A DNA stretch of 30,560 bases from an uncultured Lachnospiraceae bacterium (GTDB lineage Bacteria > Bacillota > Clostridia > Lachnospirales > Lachnospiraceae), in the NCBI GenBank assembly GCA_910588755.1, contig CAJUQZ010000033.1, positions 1 to 30,560 of the forward strand, read 5' to 3'. Position numbers and translations under genes: made by a program. Under the pieces are notes generated by a model that searched no databases, was not told the origin of the DNA, and was given only the letters and a program-made list of their open reading frames with translations. Positions 24,304-30,560 of this stretch are shown piece after piece; positions within the stretch are counted from its first letter, which is position 1; each line of letters starts with the position of its first letter.

Positions 24304-26673
24304 ATGGACATTATTTTAAAGCTGAAAGAAGAATTAAACGTGGAGAAGTGGCAGGTCGAGGCCGCCGTCAAACTGATCGATGAGGGAAACACGATCCCGT
24401 TCATCTCCAGGTATCGCAAGGAGGTTACCGGCTCGCTCAATGACGAGGTGCTGCGAAACCTCAACGAGCGGTTGGGGTATCTTAGAAACCTGGAGGAGAA
24501 AAAAGAGCAGGTGCTCGGGAGTATTGAGGAGCAGGGGAAACTCACGGACGAGCTAAAGGCAAAGATCCTCGCGGCGGAGACGATCGTTGCCGTTGACGAC
24601 CTGTATCTGCCATATAGGCCAAAGAGAAAAACACGCGCCAGTGTTGCCAGGGAGAAAGAGCTTGACGGGCTGGCGGACATTATCCTAGCACAGGAGACAA
24701 CAAAGCCGCTCACTGTGGAGGCGGAGTGCTATGTGAGCGAGGAGAAGGGCGTAAACAATATCAAGGAAGCCCTGCAGGGCGCAATGGATATCATCGCGGA
24801 GATGATATCGGACGAGGCAGATTATAGAACATACATTCGAAATGCAACCTTTGAGGAGGGAAAAGTTACAAGCACGGCAAAGGACGCAAAAGCACAGAGT
24901 GTGTACGAAATGTACTACAACTTTGAGGAGCCTGTAAACAAGATAGCAGGGCACAGGGTTCTGGCGCTTAACAGAGGGGAGAACGAAAAGATCCTCACAG
25001 TAAAGATTGAGGCGCCCACAGAGCGCATTATCCGGTTTCTGGAGAAGAAGCTTATCACAAAAGAGAATGAAAATACGACGCCGGCATTGCAGGAGACCAT
25101 TGCGGACAGCTACAACAGGCTGATTGCGCCAGCAATCGAGCGCGACATCAGAAACGAGTTGACCGAGAAGGCGGAAGATGGGGCGATCGCTGTGTTTGGC
25201 AAGAACTTAGAGCAGCTCCTCATGCAGCCGCCAATTTCGGGAAAGGTGGTGCTTGGCTGGGATCCCGCATTCCGGACAGGCTGCAAACTTGCCGTGGTGG
25301 ACGCGACAGGAAAGGTGCTTGACACGAAGGTCATCTATCCCACCGCGCCCCAGAACAAGGTCGAGGAGGCAAAAAAGGAGCTCAAAAAGCTGATCAGTAA
25401 GTACGATGTGAGCCTGATTTCCGTGGGGAACGGCACCGCGTCGCGCGAGTCCGAGCAGGTCATCGTGGAGCTGATTAAGGAACTTGATAAGCCAGTCCAG
25501 TATGTCATCGTAAACGAGGCGGGCGCGTCCGTCTACTCAGCGAGTAAGCTTGCGACGGAGGAGTTTCCGAACTTTGATGTGGGACAGAGAAGTGCGGCCT
25601 CCATCGCAAGGCGTCTGCAGGACCCGCTTGCGGAGCTTGTCAAGATTGATCCCAAGTCCATCGGTGTCGGGCAGTATCAGCATGACATGAACCAGAAGAA
25701 GCTCAGCGAGGCGCTAAACGGAGTCGTGGAGGACTCTGTGAACAAGGTCGGCGTGGACTTGAACACGGCATCTGCCTCACTGCTGGAATATATCTCGGGC
25801 ATCAACAAGACCATCGCCAGAAACATTGTGGACTACAGGGAGACAAACGGACGCTTCCGCAACAGAAAGCAGCTGTTGAAGGTGGCAAAGCTTGGGCCCA
25901 AGGCATATGAGCAGTGCGCAGGTTTTATGCGTATTCTCGATGGTGACAATCCACTGGATGCCACAAGCGTGCACCCGGAATCTTATGACGCGGCACGAAA
26001 GCTCCTAGAAAAGCTGGGAATGACGATGGACGATCTAAGAGAGCTTCAGCGGAAAGCAGCGTCTACCAAGAGTGCAAAACCAGCAAAACAGGAGAATTCG
26101 AAAAATACGAAAAACAGCAAAAAGCAGAATATCGTCATCAAGAACACTAGCACGGCGATGGGAAAAGCGCTTGCGGCAGCGATGGGCGGTGTGACACTCG
26201 ATGCGCCCAAGTCCCAGGAAACAAAGAAGGAGATGCCGGAACCGCAAGCAGCAGGCGGACTCGAACGGCGTGTCAAGGATAAGAAAAAAATGGCTCAGGA
26301 GCTTGGGATCGGTGAAATCACACTGACAGACATTTTGAAGGAGCTCGAGAAGCCGGCAAGGGATCCGCGCGAGAACATGCCAAAACCCATCCTTAGAAGC
26401 GATGTTCTAGAGATGAAGGACTTAAAGCCGGGAATGGTTCTCAAGGGAACCGTTCGGAACGTCATTGATTTTGGTGTGTTTGTGGACATTGGGGTTCATC
26501 AGGATGGCCTGGTGCATATTTCCCAGATTACCAACAGGTTTATTAAGCATCCCCTCGAGGCTGTCAGTGTTGGAGATATCGTAGATGTTCAGGTGCTTGA
26601 GGTTGATCTGGCAAAGAAAAGGATCTCCCTGACCATGCGGCTGGAGAAGGACGGCGGCCGTACTATATCTTGA
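24304..26673 (+). CDS. tex: Tex family RNA-binding transcriptional accessory protein
   Basis: This 789-residue protein is the bacterial relative of Spt6. The domain order is as expected: helical N-terminal region (1-300, ISRYRKEVTGSLNDEVLRNL), YqgF/RNase H-like domain from about 315 (VVLGWDPAFRTGCKLAVVDA), helix-hairpin-helix repeats near 485-560 (NTASASLLEYISGINKTIAR), and a C-terminal S1 RNA-binding domain at about 706-785 (KPGMVLKGTVRNVIDFGVFV, DGLVHISQIT). An Asn/Lys/Ala-rich low-complexity linker of about 75 residues (579-655) lies between the HhH region and S1. The ATG at 24304 is the family-typical start, with GGAAAGAG upstream. The stop overlaps the end of the convergent kinase gene by 11 bases. 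Confidence 0.95.
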   Translation: MDIILKLKEELNVEKWQVEAAVKLIDEGNTIPFISRYRKEVTGSLNDEVLRNLNERLGYLRNLEEKKEQVLGSIEEQGKLTDELKAKILAAETIVAVDDLYLPYRPKRKTRASVAREKELDGLADIILAQETTKPLTVEAECYVSEEKGVNNIKEALQGAMDIIAEMISDEADYRTYIRNATFEEGKVTSTAKDAKAQSVYEMYYNFEEPVNKIAGHRVLALNRGENEKILTVKIEAPTERIIRFLEKKLITKENENTTPALQETIADSYNRLIAPAIERDIRNELTEKAEDGAIAVFGKNLEQLLMQPPISGKVVLGWDPAFRTGCKLAVVDATGKVLDTKVIYPTAPQNKVEEAKKELKKLISKYDVSLISVGNGTASRESEQVIVELIKELDKPVQYVIVNEAGASVYSASKLATEEFPNFDVGQRSAASIARRLQDPLAELVKIDPKSIGVGQYQHDMNQKKLSEALNGVVEDSVNKVGVDLNTASASLLEYISGINKTIARNIVDYRETNGRFRNRKQLLKVAKLGPKAYEQCAGFMRILDGDNPLDATSVHPESYDAARKLLEKLGMTMDDLRELQRKAASTKSAKPAKQENSKNTKNSKKQNIVIKNTSTAMGKALAAAMGGVTLDAPKSQETKKEMPEPQAAGGLERRVKDKKKMAQELGIGEITLTDILKELEKPARDPRENMPKPILRSDVLEMKDLKPGMVLKGTVRNVIDFGVFVDIGVHQDGLVHISQITNRFIKHPLEAVSVGDIVDVQVLEVDLAKKRISLTMRLEKDGGRTIS

Positions 26674-27976
26674 GAAATACATCGATAAAAAATTCCCTGT
26701 CGCTGTGGTACGTCCGCGCTGAGCCGCCGTATTTCTCGGCGACAGCGGTAATTGAGTCAAGTCCCGTGCCTTTTCCGCTGCGCTTAGTGGAATGGTATGC
26801 GCCGTCTTTTCCCCGCAAGACCTTGCCGTTAAAGCTATTGGTGGAGATTACATACAGGCTGTTTCCATGACAGATTTCGGAGACCAGTTCAAAGTAACGA
26901 TCCTCCTCTGGTATTGTAGTACATGCGGCGATCGCGTTTTCCATCAGGTTTCCAAACAGCGCGGCCATATCCAGTTCCGATACTGTCAGTGGTTCGGGGA
27001 GTTCTATTTTCCAATCCGTTCTGATCCGTAGGGTTTGGGCCATCTCATCGTAATAGCCAAACAGCGCGTTAAGCGCGGCGTTTGCGCAGTAATGTACAGG
27101 TACGTTTTCGTCAAAGCGCAGCTCGTATTCGGCAAGGTGTGTCCTGATGCCGTTTAAGTCGCCTTTTTCGGCGAGGGTGGCCAGGATATGTACGGATTGC
27201 CGAAAGTCATGCCGCAGCCGCCCGGTCTGCTTCATATATTCCTGGAGATCCCGGAACTGGCGGGACTGCATCTCAAGGAGCTGTGAGCGCTTTTCAAGTT
27301 TCTCGCGTTCTGTGCGTCCTATCGCTAGGCTATAAAACAGCACATACACTGTGATTAAGAGCGCCAGTGCGCAGACCTCGAACATCGGAAATAGAAAGCA
27401 CAGTCTGGTATTGCGCACGACATCGTAGGAGGCAGGTGTCGCTAGTATGTTAAAAACAAGGAAAATTGCAGAGATAACTGTGACCGAATACCAGACACGT
27501 GGCATGTCGCAATCCTCCACGGCCCTGGAGAAACTTCTCCTGGCAGGGTGCACGAATACAGCCAGCATAATGCAGGAGCTGCCAAGCGCCACAAGACTTC
27601 CCGGCAGCGAGGCACGATTGATAGTGGGTTGGAAATACATATCTGCGATCGTCCCAAACTGTACGGGAAATGTTTCTATCGCACAGACACCTACATAGAC
27701 TGCAAGTGTGCGCGACAGATCCAGACGTACCGTCTGACGGTAGAGAAAAAAGGAGATTGCCAGAATGGGGATTCCCACGGCATTGGGTGCAATGTTCCAG
27801 AACGTCACGGCACATGCAGCGGCGAGGGAGATCAATACGGCTGCCAGACCACAGAGGGAAAGCGTTAATCTGGTAGAAAAGCGTATTCTGTTTTCTACAG
27901 GAAGATAGCAGGATAGCGTCCCTGGAACAAGGATCAGAAACTGCAGTAGTGTGTTAAACCATCTGTCGGAAAACAT
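26663..27976 (-). CDS. Membrane sensor histidine kinase, GHKL/AgrC-like
   Basis: This 437-residue kinase has about six hydrophobic segments in residues 10-215, as in AgrC/ComD-type receptors of the HPK10 class. A coiled linker follows (EREKLEKRSQLLEMQSRQFR). The phospho-acceptor is H256 in GRLRHDFRQSVHIL, the N box is LFGNLMENAIAAC (N347), and the ATP lid ends in SGKGTGLDSI (about 400-409). It should phosphorylate the LytTR response regulator encoded immediately upstream, 8 bases away. No peptide-pheromone gene or AgrB-like processing enzyme is in the window, so the signal is unknown. The gene runs tail to tail into tex with an 11-base overlap and no visible terminator between them. Confidence 0.92.
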   Translation of the reverse strand: MFSDRWFNTLLQFLILVPGTLSCYLPVENRIRFSTRLTLSLCGLAAVLISLAAACAVTFWNIAPNAVGIPILAISFFLYRQTVRLDLSRTLAVYVGVCAIETFPVQFGTIADMYFQPTINRASLPGSLVALGSSCIMLAVFVHPARRSFSRAVEDCDMPRVWYSVTVISAIFLVFNILATPASYDVVRNTRLCFLFPMFEVCALALLITVYVLFYSLAIGRTEREKLEKRSQLLEMQSRQFRDLQEYMKQTGRLRHDFRQSVHILATLAEKGDLNGIRTHLAEYELRFDENVPVHYCANAALNALFGYYDEMAQTLRIRTDWKIELPEPLTVSELDMAALFGNLMENAIAACTTIPEEDRYFELVSEICHGNSLYVISTNSFNGKVLRGKDGAYHSTKRSGKGTGLDSITAVAEKYGGSARTYHSDREFFIDVFLKI

Positions 27977-27984
27977 AAGCCCTC

Positions 27985-28719
27985 CTATCCGTCGCGTTTC
28001 GTGCGGCGCCGCATTTTTTCAAAATTATAATCTAAGAACAATTGTTCGACCTTCAGGCGGTTGCGGACGCGTATCGAGAAACGTCCGTTTTCAAGCAGGC
28101 AGCAGTTTTCCTCAAAACCGATAATATAATCAGCATTTACCACGACGCCCTTATTGATGGAGAGAAAGCGCGGATCACCAGTCCGGGCAATAAATTCTGG
28201 TATGGTCAGGCGACTTCGCAGTGTTGTTCCGTCACAGAGCCTGATTTCGAGATAATGTGCGTCGGTGACAGCTGAAACAATGTTTTCATACGGTACGCGG
28301 ACAGTTTTCCTGTCGCTGTATACGTCAATATAACCTGATGTTTGGGGCAGGAGTGCCATAGCGTCCTTAAGAACATCCCTGACGCGCCTAGGCGTAAACG
28401 GCTTGATAATGTACTCAAATGCATGGCAGGAAAACGCTTCGGGCATTCGCTCCCCACAGGCGGTCAGAAAGATCAGGATACAGGCGGTGTTGTCCAAGCG
28501 GAGTCTTTTTGCCGCTGTGACGCCGTCCATGCCACGCATGAAGATATCCATAAAGACAATATCATATCCGTCGCATACTTCAAGAGAACAAAGAAAGCTC
28601 TCCCCGTCCGGAAACGGGGATATTTTTGTCTCTATACAGTTTTCCCTGCCAAATTCGCGGCAGATTTTAGAGAGCTCATCTATACAGCCCTGCTCGTCGT
28701 CAATCAATGCGATATGCAT
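27985..28719 (-). CDS. LytTR-family response regulator
   Basis: This 244-residue regulator has an N-terminal receiver (MHIALIDDE acid pocket; phosphorylation site D58 in IVFMDIFMRGMDG; K106 in YIIKPF) and a C-terminal LytTR DNA-binding domain (about 130-235, SDRKTVRVPYENIVSAVTDA, RFLSINKGVVVNADYIIGFE). The start at 28719 is chosen because MHIALIDDE is the normal receiver beginning and GGTGGTGAG lies upstream; an in-frame ATG at 28767 would add 16 residues. It is the first gene of the two-component operon and is divergent from the putative lipoprotein gene. LytTR proteins bind direct repeats, and a 20-bp-period repeat lies in the shared upstream region. Confidence 0.93.
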   Translation of the reverse strand: MHIALIDDEQGCIDELSKICREFGRENCIETKISPFPDGESFLCSLEVCDGYDIVFMDIFMRGMDGVTAAKRLRLDNTACILIFLTACGERMPEAFSCHAFEYIIKPFTPRRVRDVLKDAMALLPQTSGYIDVYSDRKTVRVPYENIVSAVTDAHYLEIRLCDGTTLRSRLTIPEFIARTGDPRFLSINKGVVVNADYIIGFEENCCLLENGRFSIRVRNRLKVEQLFLDYNFEKMRRRTKRDG

Positions 28720-28789
28720 AACACTCACCACCCAGTCTAGTATAGCATTTTTTTCTGTATTTATCAAATCATACTGTCCGCGGCAGCCT

Positions 28790-28822
28790 GACGTTTATGC
28801 CAGAAAATTGACGTTCCTGCCA
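28790..28822 (+). promoter_or_regulatory. 20-bp-period direct repeat, candidate LytTR binding site
   Basis: GACGTTTATGCCA (28790-28802) and GACGTTCCTGCCA (28810-28822) match at 11 of 13 positions and are exactly 20 bp apart, two turns of DNA. LytTR regulators bind short direct repeats spaced about two turns, with an (A/C)(C/A)GTT core like the one here. The site is about 100 bases upstream of the expected start of the lipoprotein gene and inside the leader of the two-component operon. Confidence 0.5.
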
Positions 28823-28852
28823 AAAGGGTTGTTTTATTGCAGTTTTATTCAT

Positions 28853-28881
28853 AAGATAATAAAAGTTTGCGTAAAAGTCAA
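28853..28881 (-). promoter_or_regulatory. Promoter of the two-component operon
   Basis: On the minus strand TTGACT (28876-28881) and TATCTT (28853-28858) have a 17-base spacer. The -35 box overlaps the left arm of the palindrome at 28877-28894. Confidence 0.6.
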
Positions 28882-28900
28882 TTTATGAATTGACTATAAT
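28877..28900 (+). promoter_or_regulatory. Palindrome abutting the -10 box of the lipoprotein gene
   Basis: GTCAATT-TATG-AATTGAC (28877-28894) is a perfect 7-bp inverted repeat. TATAAT (28895-28900) follows it directly and is the likely -10 of the plus-strand gene, which has no good -35. A protein bound here would affect both divergent promoters. Confidence 0.5.
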
Positions 28901-28926
28901 TTATTAAGAAAGGATACCAGCCAATA

Positions 28927-29691
28927 ATGAAAAAACTGAAAAAGAACATTTTATTGACAATACTGTTTGTCGTTTCTATGGCAGCCTTCACGTGTTGTGC
29001 GAAGAAGACGGATGATTTTGACGCGATGTACAAAAACGCAGTAAGGGATGCGGCCTTTGCTGACGAGGATGAGATTTTACCGCTTGTTGCGCTGACGACG
29101 GATGACAAGATGACGACATGGGACAGTGAAGGGCGCGTTTTGCTCTGCACATGGCACAATTATCCTGACAGCTATCCAACAGGCGAGCGCGTAACAATCG
29201 AGTGGGGGCCCGTGTGGACATTTACAAATAAGGAAATCGCATCGTATCAAGACGAACTTAAAAAAAGTGACGATCCCGAAATGCGGCTTAAACAGATTGT
29301 CTCCTTTGCACCAGACTCCGCGCACTCCACCGTGACCGGCTTCTGGGTAAGGCCCGAAAATGTAAGGCGTCCTGCATACCAGAGTGATCCCACTGTGGGG
29401 ACGATGACAAACGCTTTCGGGGAAAATGTAGACGAGGAGTTTAAGGAATGGTTTGACGACAACATTCTGTGGTCATATTATTATGGGAATTATCCCTGGA
29501 CAAGGCTTGGCTATACCTACGACTGGGCGGACAACAAAACGGAATACGGACTGACCGAGTTTCTTGTGGAGAGCGGCGCGGAAGTGACGGTGGCCTTTAC
29601 GGTGACAACAGAGGAATTTCTGGCGGGACTTATCAGTGGTAACACATATGATTCCGAAAATGGGGATATTGCCCAAAAGCATGGAGAATGA
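28927..29691 (+). CDS. Putative lipoprotein of unknown function
   Basis: This 254-residue protein starts with a basic, hydrophobic leader (MKKLKKNILLTILFVVSMAA) ending in FTCCAKK. A cysteine at about residue 23 or 24 would be the lipid attachment site, although the lipobox is not a strong match. The mature part is acidic and rich in Trp and Tyr (VTIEWGPVWTFTNKE, NILWSYYYGNYPWTRLGYTY, DWADNK). I do not recognise a family. The divergent placement beside a LytTR/GHKL system, and a promoter with a -10 but no -35, suggest it is the system's target. It could be a sensor accessory or an envelope protein; this is inference. Confidence 0.75.
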   Translation: MKKLKKNILLTILFVVSMAAFTCCAKKTDDFDAMYKNAVRDAAFADEDEILPLVALTTDDKMTTWDSEGRVLLCTWHNYPDSYPTGERVTIEWGPVWTFTNKEIASYQDELKKSDDPEMRLKQIVSFAPDSAHSTVTGFWVRPENVRRPAYQSDPTVGTMTNAFGENVDEEFKEWFDDNILWSYYYGNYPWTRLGYTYDWADNKTEYGLTEFLVESGAEVTVAFTVTTEEFLAGLISGNTYDSENGDIAQKHGE

Positions 29692-29718
29692 TCGCCTACG
29701 GCGGCAGACTGTACCAAA

Positions 29719-30008
29719 TCAGAGATTTCCTCTATACTTTGGGGCGTTAGTTTTCAGCCAGGGCTCGTCTGCTTCAAAACCACCGCAATCAGCGATGGAA
29801 CAGATGTGATAAGACCGTGGAGGAAGCCTGCTGGCGGTCAGAAAAGCCTTGTACAGGGATGGCGAAGTCACTTGATATCTTTGCTCGAAGGCACAAATCT
29901 CCTCCTCGGTGATAGCGGATGACTCAAGCTGCAGGTCGGTAAAACAGCCCCGTTCCTGCAGCTTTTGAAAGTCTTTTTTACGAAATTTATGTCCTTATGG
30001 CGGATCAT
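29719..30008 (-). pseudogene. Frameshifted, shortened SMI1/KNR4 (SUKH)-like gene remnant
   Basis: On the minus strand, ATG at 30008 (GAAAGG 9-14 bases upstream) begins MIRHKDINFVKK, then the frame is lost. The next frame, joined at the A6 run (29974-29979), continues DFQKLQERGCFTDLQL, then AITEEEICAFEQRYQVTSPS and LYKAFLTAS, ending at TGA 29719. The EEEIxxFEQRYxVxxPxLYKxFL pattern is typical of SMI1/KNR4 proteins, which in bacteria are often immunity proteins of contact-dependent toxins. One extra A in the run would join both parts into about 96 residues, still shorter than the usual 130 or more, so the C-terminus also seems lost. No toxin gene is visible beside it. Assignment is by eye. Confidence 0.5.
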
Positions 30009-30017
30009 ACAAATGCG

Positions 30018-30074
30018 CCTTTCTTTTTCTTTCTTTCTTTTATTTCCTTTTATTTTTCATTTTTTCCTTTCTGA
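30018..30074 (+). other. Long pyrimidine tract in the 29692-30348 intergenic stretch
   Basis: Positions 30018-30040 are pure C/T (TTCTTT-type repeats) and the next 34 bases are almost so. Read on the minus strand it is a purine-rich leader immediately before the SMI1/KNR4-like start. The rest of the gap (30075-30281) is AT-rich, and I see nothing definite in it. Confidence 0.6.
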
Positions 30075-30281
30075 TTTATTGTTAATCAGTTTTCACAAAG
30101 CAGCTTTTATAGTATAAGTAGATCAAACCGCACAGAGATGTATATTCTTTACAATCATAAAGTAATCCTATTTAAATGAAAAATTGGAAATGATGCACAA
30201 ATTTGTCCGTTAGCATTCGCTATGCTCATGAGTAAAAATACAAAACGCGTTATCTTTTTTATAATGACTTAAAAATATTCA

Positions 30282-30310
30282 TTGTAAAGGGTAGATAAAA
30301 ATTATATAAT
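30282..30310 (+). promoter_or_regulatory. Promoter of the terminal 66-codon gene
   Basis: TTGTAA (30282-30287) and TATAAT (30305-30310) have a 17-base spacer, and the start codon is 38 bases further on. Confidence 0.65.
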
Positions 30311-30348
30311 CAAATATATTTATCGGAATCTTTAACGGAGACAAAACA

Positions 30349-30549
30349 ATGATTGTATTTAGTAAAGAGCATAGCAAAGCATGGTTAGAGCTAATGACGG
30401 TTTATCAGGATTATAGATCCAAAATCTTCAAGTGGGTTAATGAAAAACCTGATGTAAAATATCATGACTTATATATAGAGCTTAGCCCTCATCTACTTAA
30501 GAGAGATTTGCATAAACGTTTATTACCTAAATTCCGCAAAAAATTATAA
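30349..30549 (+). CDS. Small hypothetical protein, 66 residues
   Basis: This is a basic, aromatic-rich small protein (MIVFSKEHSKAWLELMTVYQ..., ending in LLPKFRKKL) with no recognisable domain, no signal peptide and no membrane segment. GGAG at 30337-30340 is 8 bases before the ATG and a consensus promoter lies upstream, so it is likely expressed. Its AT-rich codons (TTA, AAA, GAT, TAT) differ from the GC-balanced genes in the rest of the window, which suggests a recently acquired region beginning here and running past the window edge. The function is unknown. Confidence 0.6.
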   Translation: MIVFSKEHSKAWLELMTVYQDYRSKIFKWVNEKPDVKYHDLYIELSPHLLKRDLHKRLLPKFRKKL

Positions 30550-30560
30550 CGAGGCTAATG

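Noticed and set aside
30018..30040. The pyrimidine tract as a terminator T tract for the plus strand
   Set aside because: No stem precedes it, and it is interrupted by many C residues.

Overview
The window looks like a chromosomal segment of a Firmicute, most probably a gut Lachnospiraceae (Roseburia/Eubacterium-like). The grounds are a roughly balanced base composition, strong AAGGAGG-type ribosome binding sites, TTGACA/TATAAT promoters, a secA-prfB pair in which prfB carries a programmed +1 frameshift, LytTR/GHKL two-component genes, a PD-(D/E)XK AAA-ATPase of the type expanded in gut Clostridia, and LacI-sensor/GGDEF and DUF975 proteins. The genus is an inference; no rRNA or tRNA is present.

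Positions 1-11757 are a galactan/galactoside utilisation region. A PfkB sugar kinase (248-1294) is closed by an intrinsic terminator. A promoter with an 18-bp CG-centred palindrome at its start site then drives GH53 endo-galactanase, type II galT, a LacI-type regulator and an AraC-type regulator (1583-6293). A second unit holds a GH2 beta-galactosidase, an unrecognised 619-residue protein and an overlapping 72-residue zinc-ribbon protein (6502-11675), closed by a strong terminator. The GH53 and GH2 enzymes lack signal peptides, so the plan seems to be intracellular cleavage of imported galacto-oligosaccharides. The transporter, galK and galE are not in the window.

Positions 11758-17251 are an accessory stretch of unrelated single genes: an AAA-ATPase/nuclease-fold protein, an XRE regulator fused to a degenerate PurM (AIR synthetase) domain, a GNAT acetyltransferase and a membrane-anchored LysM protein. 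A dispersed inverted-repeat family (ends AGGAAYTG...CAGTTCCT) is scattered through this part, with one further copy before the beta-galactosidase gene.

Positions 17252-26673 are housekeeping with one signalling insert: secA, prfB (frameshifted RF2) and, on the minus strand, a DUF975 membrane protein followed by a cytoplasmic LacI-like sensor/diguanylate cyclase. prfB and the cyclase share a bidirectional terminator. tex follows on the plus strand from its own consensus promoter.

Positions 26663-29691 hold a minus-strand LytTR response regulator/GHKL histidine kinase operon divergent from a putative lipoprotein gene. The region between them carries a perfect palindrome and a 20-bp-period direct repeat that look like regulator sites. 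The remainder (29692-30560) is decayed and AT-rich: a frameshifted SMI1/KNR4-like remnant on the minus strand, a long pyrimidine tract, and a 66-codon orphan gene with its own promoter.

The observations most worth following are the XRE-PurM fusion, the LacI-sensor diguanylate cyclase, the inverted-repeat family sitting in gene leaders, the putative operators of the galactan operon, and the unknown protein plus zinc-ribbon pair in the beta-galactosidase operon.
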